Positions 35,848-47,820 of a stretch of DNA of 64,000 nt are shown here, in pieces; position 1 is the stretch's first letter; every line of letters begins with the position of its first letter. The stretch spans positions 2,852,001 to 2,916,000 of the forward strand of contig OX485804.1 in NCBI GenBank assembly GCA_950295325.1, given 5' to 3'. Under the pieces are notes generated by a model. That model was not told where the DNA came from. It was given only the letters and a program-made list of their open reading frames with translations, and searched no databases. The stretch comes from Polytrichum commune. Its lineage: Eukaryota > Streptophyta > Polytrichopsida > Polytrichales > Polytrichaceae. Made by a program: the position numbers and the translations under genes.

Positions 35848-36240
35848 GGTGTCTAAGGCGTGCAGGTGTTACTTGGTTCGTTTCTCTTGTTCTCCACCTT
35901 CTACTGATTAGATTTACACAAGCAAAAATATATGTGTTGCCTTAGCAAATCTACGATGAAACGTCAGCACCGACTGGATTGAAAATCGGACTTCCCTTGA
36001 TTTAGTTATGGTTCTCGGAAGCGCACGTTTGTTGGTTTCTTAACTAGATACATAGGTCCTCCCACTCGTCTCGTGTTCATTGTTGAGTGTAGGGTAGTTA
36101 TATGTATTTAAAGACGTGGTCCAATCTCTTTCGAGCATGTGTCTCTGTGATGTTTGCTCTTCGATCCTCACCGAAGCATGTACACCATCGAATCTAGGGG
36201 TCCAATTAAGAAAGTGGGCCACGTAAGACCCATCTACCTT
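35848..36240. mobile_element. Family A MITE, abutting a family C element
   Basis: The left end 'taaggcgtgcaggtgttac' and interior landmarks (aaatctacgatgaaacgtca; 'gctcttcgatcctcacc') match the copy at 25.4 kb. The right end is replaced by a 'gacccatctaccttaca' terminus, which runs straight into the family C element at 36,241. It marks the right boundary of the gene island. Confidence 0.65.
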
Positions 36241-36610
36241 ACATAAACTCATCCATGAGGAAGGTGAAAACGCAACGAACTAATTTCTGATATGAAAAAA
36301 GAGGATCTTCGTATCATTGGACTCCTTAAATGATATCAAAGACTTTGTATCAGTCTAGTCGGACTCTTGTTGGAATGACTCGGCACTCGACTTTGTAGGG
36401 GACTTTGTAGGGGATTTGGTTAATAAAACCAAGTCCCCTACAAAGGTGAGGGCGGATTTATTTCAATTTGAACTCACTAGATTAATTCAAGGAATCTAAT
36501 GTTATTTCCAGAGTCGAATCCTTTAAAAATAATCCAAGCTATAAAATAGTACGCTATGTTTTCACCTTCCTAATGGATGAGTATACATAGACACCACAAA
36601 TCCTTGCCCT
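36241..36610. mobile_element. Family C TIR element with an internal hairpin
   Basis: The ends 'ataaactcatccatgagg' and 'cctaatggatgagtatacat' are inverted partners (~30 bp, continuing into aaggtgaaaac/gttttcacctt). Inside lies a 19-bp stem with a 5-nt loop at 36,403-36,445. It is longer (~370 bp) than the 235-bp tandem form at 47.8 kb. Confidence 0.7.
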
Positions 36611-36689
36611 ATGTATGTATGTATGTGTGTGGCTACATTAAGGTAAGCAGACAAGTATTCTAAGGTAAGTGGCCAAGGATGAAACACTT

Positions 36690-36980
36690 GATTAGTACAA
36701 GTTGGTTACGAAATCCAAGTTAAGCCCATAGCCACTCTCCTCATAGGTTTTGGAGCTCATATGAATAATCTATTCATTATCAAAGCAAAGATTCTTGTGC
36801 TCATTAAATGGTCATATGGGCCCCTTGATTATGTTGACTATTGAGTGTGAAATGGTTATCATATGTTGAGCACGCAATCCGATATATTTTAAACACGTTT
36901 CTTTTGGTACCCCATTCATGGAGCCACACCAAACCACGTACCAACCAAATAGTGGTGTCCTAAGAAAAAAAAAGTAGTTG
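36690..36980. repeat. Family G copy
   Basis: Family landmarks appear in order: gattagtacaagttggtta, 'gagctcatatgaataat', 'cattaaatggtcatatgggc', 'gttgactattgag', 'ggagccacacc'. It is non-coding. Confidence 0.55.
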
Positions 36981-37070
36981 AAAGAGGGTCATCTACATAG
37001 AGTGGATGTAGGCTTGTAGCATTGTATGCTAGTATGTTTATATGTAGCTAAATTAAGGTAAGTGGCCAAG

Positions 37071-37600
37071 GATTTGTGGTGTCTATGTAAAGTCATCCAT
37101 CGTGAAGGTGAAAAATATAGGAGTATTTTAGTATAAATTGGAGATAGTTATTCTTAGATCGCTTGACTCTAGAAATGACATCATACACTAATAGAATTTA
37201 GTTGGAATTAATCATCCCCAACCTATAGAATTTATGCATGCATGCAACTAAGGCAAGCGGGTCTAATCCAGTCACTTATTTTCATCAAACACCCGTATTT
37301 AAGTGATGTGTGTGGATCTAAGAATGGGCACAACAAGTTCATGTGTTTAAAGAGAGATGGGACTATGTGCTCATAGATTGTTAGGTATTTTAGTTTTAAT
37401 AATCAACATAATTGTTTTCTTTTTTGGGGGGGTCTATATGATGACTTTAGAGGAACCAAAGGATTTTATTTTGATAATAAATAAAACATTTATATGAGCT
37501 CTCAAAATTATGAGCAAAATAGATACAACCTTGATTTGGAGTTGCTAGTCATCTTGTGCTTAATGAGTGTTTAATATCCTAGGAGAAGTGACCTAGTTGG
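37071..37600. repeat. Family C left-end fragment followed by a family G copy
   Basis: 37,071-37,230 starts 'ggatttgtggtgtctatgta' like other family C ends but has no right terminus. 37,280-37,600 is a family G copy whose variable site is a T-run/G-run (about 37,418-37,432). Confidence 0.5.
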
Positions 37601-38020
37601 GTGGGCGGATATTAGCATTTAAGGCATGTTTATCGTACCCACACCTTTCACACTTATTGGACTGCTCTAATTTTGGCATACCACGATAATTTTGGTTGAT
37701 GTAACTTTTCTTGACCAACCCCATTTTTGAGTCCACAATTATCAGATGATCAAAACTAGGAATAGGAAATTAATGTGTTCCACTTAACATGAATTGTGTG
37801 CTGAAAAACTTACATCAATACTATACCAAAGTATCTATATTCTTAAAAGCATATCAATTGTGTCTTTGATAATAATGATAATTTATTTATTGTTAAGCCA
37901 TCCTAATTTTAAACCCGCACATAAACTACATTGGTCCATGATCTTTTCTACCTTGGCTAACTTTCAGCCCACAATAATAGGTGTGAAAGGTTTACCGTGG
38001 AGTCTACATACATCTTAATT
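37601..38020. mobile_element. Possible TIR element (acacctttcacac ends)
   Basis: 'cacacctttcacacttattg' near 37,647 is partnered by 'caataataggtgtgaaagg' near 37,972, giving a ~345-bp AT-rich unit with ~18-bp imperfect TIRs. Only one copy is seen in this window, so the call is tentative. Confidence 0.4.
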
Positions 38021-41000
38021 CCAATGTAGATGGGCCTAAAATGGGCACTTTTGTTATAAGGCCACATCTCTGAGGACAAGTGGTTAATATGAAATGATGA
38101 GCAAAACCAAAATTTCCAAAAATCAAGAACACAATCCAATCCTTTTTGAGCACGTGACCTTGTTCTCTTTTTACCATTACAAGTGCTACACCCAACCACA
38201 CACCACTTGAATACAAGTGTGTCCAATTAATGCAAGTTTTCAAATCAAGCCGCGTACCTTATATATGATTCAGTATGGGTTTCACCTTGATGCGCCTTGT
38301 TAATTAGAGTGTCCCATGCCAAATTATGAGGTTGCTACCGAGATTTACGTTGGTGGACGATGAATACTATGACCCACACTAAATCTTATGTACAGTTTAT
38401 TGTTTTGGTTGGTAGAATCAAACAAGACAAACAACACATGGCTTAGGATCTAGGCCAGCCATGTTCAGGAATCACCCTAAAACCTACCCCCCCCCCCCCA
38501 TAGGTTTGATTTATCTATTTCTTCTAGCGACGCATGACTCATATGTTGGTACTCGGAGATTTAGAAAAGTTTTGACCTTGCTCCATGAATCCGAACACCA
38601 TCACAATGGCCATGTTGTTTGATTGAGGTTTCCAAGCAAGATGCTAAAATGCTCTAAAGAATTTCATCACAACACGTGCAACACGAAAAGGCGGCGACCT
38701 CTTCGTGTCTCTAGTTAATCATACGCCTGGAAAAACTGGATGGAGATCCAGCCCCAAAATGTGGGAGAATTTGTTCACATAACTTTAAAAGACCTCTGTA
38801 TATGACATGTGTTTTGAGGCTCGCTTCGGAGCTGGTCAATATATATGCTAAGTTACTTGCAATTCAATATGATAATAAGGAAGGTGTAACGTGCACTAGC
38901 GGCATGTGGGAAACCAAGTTGACCACCAAAATATGGCAAAGAATTTCTCAACCACCCACTCCTCGGCCACACATGTCCACAAATTGAACTTGCACCAAAT
39001 TTGCACCACATGTTCAACTTGTATTGTGCACATGTTTTTTTATTTCCTTCTAATTACACCGAGATGAAGACATGGCAGTTTTTCTTAGGGTGAATTTCCA
39101 TGTAGATCTCTCATCCACTACATTCTAGATAATAGTGGGTTGGAGGTGTTCTCACGCAGATAAGCGCAAGCCGCCAACCAACCATATTCTAGTGACTTAT
39201 AAGAATGTGAAGGACCATGGACATTAACCACTGGACTTTCACGTGTCCACTAAAGCACTTTATAACTTACAAGTGCCGATCAACAAAGGATTGAAGACCG
39301 ATTTTAGGTGGTGGAGGAGGAGGAGATTTCAACCTTGAGGAGGAGCTTAGTAGGTGGGCTTGGATTTGAGAGTATGAGAGTAGCTAGCTGGCACATGCAA
39401 AATCCTATCCCACCAAATTCCATCTACATTTGGACAAGTTTGTCCTTATTCCCACTAGAATTTGGTGGACAAGCGGCCTACATAGAAACTCACCCTTACT
39501 GCTTCCAATACTATTTACATAGGTAAGGCATTTAAGAGTCAAATCCATGAGCAAACTATACCATTTGTGGTATTTAGCATCACTTGCCATTTGGAATCTA
39601 CGCAATGCTATAAGTTCTTGTTGTTTGTTCTATTTATACCAATCAAGGTATAAATAGGTGCTTTGGACATACAAACTTGGTAGAGACACGCATCTTATGC
39701 AAAAATGGAAGTCATGGGGTCTCACTTTCATGGTATCCACCTAGTAAGTTTCACCCGGATGGTGCGGATGAGCACCCACAAAACCAATAAATGTTTTTGG
39801 AATGGTTCACAATTTGGAATCAAGTTTAGGACTTTTAATGTCATTTCATTTAGTAAGGCATGCTCAAAGTAACTGACACAAACCTTTAGGGACACGTTTT
39901 TATTACATATAGATGATGAAAAATTCATGGTCAATTTAAAGGAATATGACATTAAACGGGGTTTGAAATGAATGATAAAAACACATAGAACCATTGTATA
40001 ACCCAATGGTTTCAATTCTAAGATGATGTGATCCTTAAATCAGGATATGAGATCATGCTTTATTTTATCGGGATCCAATTGGAATGAGTTAACAACAAAG
40101 TTGGAAGGAACATGTTTTTTGTTGCACCACCACGGTTAGGCGTCGTGAACCAAAATCCTATATCTAATTGCCGGTTGGGTTTCCTAACACCTATTGAGTG
40201 GGTTAATAGTAAACACATGCATCTCAAAATAGTTTGTTAATTCATCTCAACTCAAGCTCACTAGACTAATTCAGGATCTACAATTTCAATCCAAGAGTCA
40301 AATTTTTGAAAAGTAAGATCACATGCGCTCTACACTAATACTCATGGTTATATGTTGTTTACTCCCCTGATTCACCCTCCGCCTAAGTAGGTGTTGTTAA
40401 AATTCACCCCTTGAATGTAAATCCAGGACGGGGTTATTCATAATGACCCATGGATAGAAATCTTGCCCACAATGTGCAACATGTTTTATATATATAAAGA
40501 ATCAAAATAAATTCATAATATCAAAATGAGAATACTTATGAAAGAAATGAGTGAACATGTGTACGTGTGGAGGGGGGGGTGGGGGGAAGAAAGAAATAGC
40601 CCTCACAAAGCACCAATTTGCCTAGCTACCCATATTGTTTGTTGGGATGCTACCTTTGCTCCTAAAGTCAAGGAGGGCGCCAACTTCAAGGAAACAAATC
40701 ACTTGGACGGGCACACTTTGCAATATAAAGCCGAAGAGTATGATATCATTGAAAGTTATACCTAACCTATCATCGCATGGGCAACTCCCCATCCCAATTT
40801 CCAAAGCGGTGTTGGGCCTTGTGTTTCGGGCTTGAGTCGTCCACGTGTAACTTATATGGTTGTTGTATAAGCAACATGTACTCAGCTAGAATCCATATGT
40901 TGAAGGATCTAAAAGTAGTGGTAGCCCTTCTCTAATTTGAAGCCTTACAAATGTTGAAGAGCTTCAACGTTGCGCTCTTTAATGTCATCCCAAAATGGAA

Positions 41001-41924
41001 CTCCTTGCTTGGAAGGAGAATGTACTTCTCGACAGTTTGTTTTTGCTCACGCAGTTTTGAGATTGTTTATCACTTCACTTGGCGAGATCCGTAGTTATTG
41101 AGACCGTGATCACAAATCTCACCAGTGGTCAATTAGACCAAAAGCACTCCTTTAAAAAAAATGAACTTACCCATAATTACTAGTACCAATTGTTCAACAT
41201 ATATAGTGATGCATATAAGGAATAAGGTAGGACCACCCATAACTGACCGCTTAAGAGATTTTGCGCCAAATATGGAGAAGTATAAGGTAATGTAAAATTT
41301 TCATGTGTAAGAAGATAGAAATCACAAAGGATTGCAATTTTTTCAGTATTTTAATTTTTTAAATTGAAATTATTGTGAAACCAAAAGTTGGCCTAAACAC
41401 ATTACCAATGTCTAGAGTATCCCATAACCGCTTGTTTTGAGATGAATTTCTCCTCAAGTTAGCACTCAAACCTAGGGACATGTGTCATTGTACCATCGAT
41501 TTCATGGTGATACCATATCTGAAGTTGGAGACTTGGAAACCAAGAATTGATGGTGTACAAGTTGGCAGGATGGGTGTGCATTGTTGTCGATCATCAAAAA
41601 ATCTTCCATTGTCACCAGATTGTGAGCTTTCTTCTTCAGCCTTGGGAATTCGTCTTCCTCACTATAGCACTTGCAACTATTTGGAATGTTGGAGCTAAGC
41701 CTAAAAGAGTTGTAAGTTTTATACACTCTTTTGGAGTTGCTTTTGGATCATAAGAATATGTTTGAAACTTTTGTAGAAGTGAATATAATACCCTCTTGGG
41801 GTCTAGATTATGACCTACATACCCTTACTTTTTAGAAGAAGAAAAAATGATTATTTATGAAAACTTTGACATTCTCACTAACTCGTGCTTTAAATAATGT
41901 GACAATCAACAATCATTTAAGGAA
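38021..41924. other. Intergenic with scattered fragments, no gene recognised
   Basis: Contents: a C tract (about 38,487-38,499); an 11-bp perfect hairpin ctatttatacc…ggtataaatag at 39,630-39,657; a sequence at about 39,400-39,490 duplicated near 47,410-47,500 ('ttccatctacatttggac'); and G runs at 40,570-40,586. Open frames here lack motifs. Confidence 0.4.
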
Positions 41925-42475
41925 TCAACACACGTGCACTTCCAATAACCATAACTAAATCAAGGTAGGTCCGATTTTCAATCCAAATTTTTGTTGATGT
42001 TTCCTCACATATTTTAAGACATAAATATGATCAATAGAAGATGAAAAACAAGAATCACCACCCAGATAACACCCTCAAACCTTTTAAGGTATGCAAGTGT
42101 TATTTGGTCACCTTTCTTATCCAGACGCGTGTATTTGATTGAGGTGTGCTTAGGTGAAGATCTTAAGAACAAACACCAGATTAACACAAGTTTTTAAGAG
42201 ATTGGACTAAGTCTTCAAGATTCTACCATTTTCTCCACACTCAAACAATAAACACGATTGGGAGGACCTATGTCTCCGGTTAAGAAATCAACAAACTTTC
42301 ACTCCCCAGTAACCATGATAAAAAATAAGAGGTAGTCTTATTTTAAATACAATCTTTGTCATTTTTTTCATTGGAGATTTGCTAATGTAACAAAAATCCG
42401 AAGACATAAATCTGATCAATAGAAGATGGAGAACATGAAAACCGAAGCGAACAACACCCGCATGCCTTATTATTG
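41925..42475 (+). mobile_element. Family A: right-half fragment plus complete copy in tandem
   Basis: 41,925-42,085 carries the right half of family A ('gtgcacttccaataaccataa' to 'aacaccctcaaacctt'). From 42,086 a complete copy starts 'aaggtatgcaagtgttatt' and ends 'gaacaacacccgcatgcctta' at about 42,471. The two share the boundary, so this is a solo-half plus full-length tandem arrangement. Confidence 0.65.
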
Positions 42476-43265
42476 TTAGCAAGCAGTGGCAGTGGAACGT
42501 GAGAGGCTCATGTCCTTGTTGAAGGAAGATGTGAGCCCGACGCAAGCTAACTCGTGACTGTGTCACAGGTCCCACGCCTCAAAGCAGGAGTGAGTGTCCC
42601 AGGCGTCCCTGTTGTCATAGGGACGTACAATACAATAGGAGGAAGAACAAGGGCCACTTCACTTCACACACGAGACTGAGGGCCCGGGACCGTTTCATTC
42701 TAAGATCTCGCATCGGTCGAAAAGCCCGCTCGAGACCGTCTAAGTTTTCCTCTCGGTTTGGTCATTCTATAGGGTTTTTGTGTGTTACGTGCCTTTTGAG
42801 GATGATTTGTGCGAGGGCTATTTATTTCCACGGCATGATTTAAAAGCTTTCTATACTTAATCAATATTTTAAAATGATCTATTTTATTCCACCCTATTAG
42901 GGTAAAGTGGACAATTCTTGATCCTTGCACATGTTTAAGTGAAAGTGATTTAGAATAATATACTGACTTTGAGTTTTGGGAAAAAAAATATCATAATTTT
43001 TTTAAAACATATTGATCTACAAAGACAAGGAAGACAAAAACAATCTCAAAAAAATCTACATGTTTTTGAAGATGGTGCAAGTGGGTGTTGCAAGTGGTGA
43101 TATTGAACAAGTATCATGGAATTAGTATTTGCATCATAACAAAGGTAATTTAGTCACATTCCAGGTTGAGTACAATTTCAAAAGTTGAATCACCACTTAA
43201 TGATGTTTGCATATGCGTTGCTAGACATTGCAACAATACCAGGGTATGATCATGTTATCATCTCT
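42476..43265. other. Mixed intergenic with a family F end fragment
   Basis: 42,645-42,710 carries a family F terminus (gggccacttcac…acacacgagactgag) without its partner. The remainder is AT-rich without recognisable genes. Confidence 0.4.
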
Positions 43266-43508
43266 GCTAGGAAATCATGGTGTCTACGTAAACTCATCCA
43301 TTGCAAAGGCAAAAACGTAGTGATTCATAATGTAGCCCAAAAATGGTAAATTTTAGATGATTTGACTCCAAAAGTAACATCATAGACCTCAAATTAGTCT
43401 AGTGGAGTATACATGGAATGAATTAGTTCTTAACCGTATAGGGACTTGTTTTTACAAAAGCTCCTTCATCCACAACGGATGAGTTTACATAGGTGCCACG
43501 AATCCTAT
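43266..43508 (+). mobile_element. Family C TIR element, single 240-bp copy
   Basis: It begins 'atggtgtctacgtaaactca' and ends with the complement-type 'gatgagtttacataggtgcc'. Its internal landmarks (gatgatttgactccaaa; aacatcatagacctca; tatagggacttgttttta) are those of the tandem units at 47.8-48.8 kb, and its length equals one such unit. Confidence 0.75.
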
Positions 43509-43554
43509 GCCCATGTCGTGTTGTTGGATAATTTGGGTTAAGGTAGTACTTAGC

Positions 43555-44396
43555 AAGGGCCACTTCACACATGAGCCAAGGGCCATAACCATGTAATTGT
43601 GAGGGTCCTTGACTCTTATCCAAAGGTTGTACAAGTTGTCCAATGCCCTTGACTCTGACATGGTCTGTTGGAATTTGCATCAAGCCTACCTCTTGTAGGT
43701 GGACCCAACACAAAATTCCGGCATATGATGAAACATTATTCATAGTATGCCATAACTAAAATTGTGGAGAATTTTCATTTATGATAAGTCCTTTGGCCCC
43801 TTAGGCCTTCCCCTTCCCAGAGTGAAGTGAACTTGGACGGTCTCAACCTTTTCAATCAACGAGAGATCTTGGAATGAAATGATCACGGGCCTTCAGTCTT
43901 GTGTGTGAACAAGACTAATAGCCCGTGACCATTATACTTCAAGCACTCTCATTGGTGGAAAATGCGGAGCTGGTCCAAGTTCGCTTCACACTACGATTGA
44001 GGGACCAACATAGTATTTGAATGCAAGATGGATGTAAAGTCTACATGGATTCCTACATGGCATCGAGTAGATCATGTTTCATGGACACTTGTACTATTTT
44101 CAAAAACCACCTCTTGGAGGTCAACTTGACACAAAGCCAGGAGACCATGGCACTCCGGACGCTCACAACTGTTAATTTATTCTATTTTATCATGTGTGAG
44201 AACCCGCATGAATAAAAATTCATTGAAATAGCATTTGGTTGAGGGCTCGATCACATATGACTTCACACTTCACTTGAGGGTCCGTGACCACACTACATGA
44301 TTTTGGAGGTGTGTTGGGTCGGCCTTTGGACACTTTCTTTTGGGCTCTAGCAATTTCATGGTCACGGTTCTTGGCTCTTGTGTGAAGTGGCTCTAA
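43555..44396. mobile_element. Family F: two copies fused head-to-head
   Basis: 43,555-43,918 follows family F in inverted orientation (gggccacttcacac…cagtcttgtgtgtga), with an internal deletion. From about 43,910 a near-complete copy runs in direct orientation to gtgtgaagtggctc at about 44,392. The two copies share the central terminus, which carries a damaged 'ttgtgtgtgaacaagactaa' joint. The right outer end has a G-to-T change in the terminal GGCCC. Confidence 0.7.
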
Positions 44397-45667
44397 ATTT
44401 CCTAATTACTGAATAGAAAATTGGCAACAAACACCAATACCAGGCCCGAGTCTGAAAAGTACTAAACTTATGATTGTTGAAACTTGCCGGGCCTTTCGCT
44501 AAAATACTACTTAAAAAAGAATAGGGATACCGAATCCTCTTGTCAGGTTTGCGTCCCCATGTTGTTCCATGATGTCAATTGTTAGGTATAAATAGTGACT
44601 GTTTATAGGGATGATAGTTTGTGGGAACCAACCACTCCCCCCCTCCCCTTTCCAAACTCCATAAATTCTACCGAAGTAAAGGCGGATCTAGTAAAATTCT
44701 AATCCATGATTGGTGGTGAGAGGGAGTTATCACATACGAGTATATCTCTCATTCGTTCAACATGAAAACCTTGAAACAATAGTGCAGTTTGGAGTGGTTT
44801 CTTTGTAAGTTGTTTTCATATTGGAATAGGTTTCAAAGACCTTGAATTAGTCTCGTTCAAGCCTATTTAAGATGAATCTATCACATACATATAGGGGTTC
44901 AAGTTTTATATGTTGAATGGATGAGAGGTACACTCGTATGTGGAAAATCTCCTCTAGCCCTGATTGGGTGAACTTTTAAAAACACCTACCAACATGAGGG
45001 GTAAAAATGTTGATTATTGTGTAGAATGCATGAAATATTATTGTTGGTCAAATTGTCACCTAAAGCAAGGCTGGGGCGAACCAACCCGTACATTAGTTCC
45101 TTGGAGGCAGGGGTTTAGGCATCCAACAAAGAACGAGTGTGTAGGTTAATTCGCCCAAATCTTGAATCAGGGTGAGAGACCCCAAGATACTTTGTTATCG
45201 TTAATTTAGGATGAATTGACAATGAAATTATAGGGGTAGAGTTTCACTACATCCCGATGGTAAGTGTCGGAAAATAAAATCATGATTGGTTTGTGTTTAA
45301 TTCATCACATTTGTGTTCCAAAAAACTAACTTGGAATCCATGATGCTACACTATGTCTTCTTCTTTTTTCTACTTCATTTTTTTTAAAAAAAATTGAGGG
45401 AAGGGGGGTGTGGGTACTTAAATAAAGTGCATCAAAATAGATTGGACCACTTGCAAAACTTTGTAACAAAGTGTAGTCCAAAAGTAACTTTCATCCACAT
45501 GCGTCATTCCATAGGCTTCCTCCACCATTCTCAAGTTGAGTAATATCTTTAACAATCTCAGGATAGCTTGTCACACTTGATAGTGGAGAGGTACCCATTT
45601 TCGAATGGAGTGGTTGGCGGTTTGATTCCCGCTGTGAAATCTTCTCTCTACTTTATAGAGTAAAAAA
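44397..45667. other. AT-rich intergenic, no gene seen
   Basis: Nothing recognisable beyond short homopolymer runs. The open frame at 44,964-45,149 has no motif. Confidence 0.35.
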
Positions 45668-45998
45668 CTACACTAAAAAGGATATTTAGTGTTTGATACA
45701 CTAAATACAAATGCATACACTAAATGTCAATAACCTATGAAAGTAAGTAACATTAAATGTAAACTCAAACACTAAATATCAACTATGGTAATATGTGGAA
45801 GTTACATGTTTGATTTTAGTGTTAGTAAGGATATGAAAAAAAAAACAAAAAAAAACAATGATAAAATGAGAATTCCAACATATCTTCTAGCATATCTTCT
45901 AACACTAATTGTCAAGGAATTGAAAATTAGTGTTGAGCAAGGTAGGGTGGTAACAACATTAGATTTAATCAAACACTAAATATCATATTTAATGTAGC
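45668..45998 (+). mobile_element. Family B2 MITE, complete copy 2
   Basis: The termini 'actacactaaaaaggatatt' and 'aaatatcatatttaatgtag' are inverted partners of about 31 bp. The interior closely matches the copy at 11,685-12,010, including 'caaacactaaatatcaacta' and 'tggtaatatgt', while the outer flanks do not. This indicates transposition rather than segmental duplication. Confidence 0.8.
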
Positions 45999-46518
45999 TA
46001 GGTAGGTAGGAATCCAAGACCCCACCTGCCGCAAAGTAGGCAATAAACCCCACCTTGCACCAGAAGGATTCTTGTGCATGGTAGGGCCAACGGACTTAAA
46101 TCACATCGGATTGCCCGACGTTGGTTATTTATTTATGTCACACCTTGTTGTTGCCACTGTTGAATGTCAATATTTCATTTGAATTCTTCCAAATTAGATG
46201 ATGCAATATATGCTGAAGTCCATGTTTAAGTTGCCAATGTAACGTTTTGGACACTATATTTTTTTAAATGATAATAATAAGCAAGCATTTAAATACACTA
46301 CAAAAATGGTGCTCAAATTTAATGTGCACCACAACAAATCAAGATATCTAAACTAGTGTCAAAAGCTTGTCCCAATGAAGCCCACACTATAGAGAAAAAG
46401 AAGCCAAATCAACAAATATAAGATTTTATGTAATGATAGAGATTGACTGCATTTTCACGTTTGGTAAGATAGGTGGGCTCATCTCAAAGAGCAAGGCATC
46501 CAACTCCAAATAATAAAG
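45999..46518. other. Intergenic, no gene seen
   Basis: An AT-rich spacer between a B2 and an A element, with no recognised content. Confidence 0.35.
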
Positions 46519-46900
46519 TAAGGTATGTGGGTGTTGTTCAGTTACTTTTCTTAATCGAACACATGTATTTGATGGGTGTGTGGTCAAGTGAGGATCAAAG
46601 AACAAACACAGTTTAAAAACACATGTTTTAACAAGATCAGACTACGTCTTCAAACCTTGTTAACTACTCCACACTCAATATTGAGCACAATTGAGAGGAC
46701 CTATTTCTTCAGTTGGGAATCAACAAACATGCGTTTCCAATAACCGTAACTAAATAACCACAACCATTTTCAATATGGTTTTTTTTTTTAATGTTGTGCC
46801 GTAGATTTGCTAATGGTAAAACGCAATTTGATGACGTAAATCCAATCACTAGAAGATGGAGAACAAGGAAAAGTAACCAAATAACACCCACATATGTTTA
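46519..46900 (+). mobile_element. Family A MITE, complete 382-bp copy
   Basis: The left end 'taaggtatgtgggtgttgtt' and the right end 'ataacacccacatatgttta' form ~30-bp inverted termini that continue as cagttacttttctt / ggaaaagtaacc. It is the clearest copy for defining the family. The terminal TA on each side fits a TA target duplication. Confidence 0.8.
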
Positions 46901-47820
46901 GGGTGTTGCATCTCCATGGGAGATTTTTGGTATGTTACCAAGGAGATGAGAGAAGAGATACTACAGTTGGACCATGAACTTGCTCAAACTCAAGCAATAA
47001 GCTATTGCTTTCCCTCTTTATTAAGAAAATGCTCACAACATTCCCTAAGGTTTTCATGCATGTTTTAAAGTACTAATTGCATATGAACCTTGAAAGACAC
47101 GTGGGTCCCATCACTTATGCACATCGATTACCTCTAAAGAATGTCGTATTACGAGTGTCACAGTTGTAGCATGGAAGTAAATTAACACTAGAAAGTTTGA
47201 TGGATGTGAATTGCGTTGTATAACTAAGTGTCATAGTATGGAGGTCATATTGTAATTAAAAAAAAACTCTATAAATCCGGGACCTAACGCCCCCTTCATA
47301 GGGTAGGGATAATAAGGGTTAAAGTAGACGTGCCTAATTCAATCACTATCAATCTTAATCGTCCATCTAAGTTTTAGTGGTACGTGGGTAGGTGTGGCTC
47401 CAAGAATATACCACCATATTCCATCTACATTTGGACGAGTGTGCCCATATTCCCACTAGAATGTAGTAGGTGAGCAGCCTACATGGAAACTGACCTTGAG
47501 TTATTTCAACCTATGTGACTGTTGTTGATGTGCACCATCCTGCAAGTTCTTGCAACCACAAAGACTCAACAGAGAGAGAAGAAACGCTGACCTTAATGGG
47601 ACTTGCAGGTTGGACATAGAACTAGCAACTGGTGGCCTCAATTATCTCCCGGAGCCACCCACTGTAGTTTCATAACGTACTTAATGCATCGATCCCAAAC
47701 ACTTTTGTTTTACGTGATTTAAGTCATTCCGAAGAGCAAAACATGGGCAAGTCCGTCACACAGGAGTAGGCAGGACATAAGAATACAGTAGCACTTTTGG
47801 TATCACGTGCGGGGTAGCAG
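46901..47820. other. Intergenic, no gene recognised
   Basis: Contains the partner (47,410-47,500) of the repeat at 39.4 kb and a short family G-like 'gtacgtgggtaggtgtggct' piece. Nothing else was identified. Confidence 0.35.
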
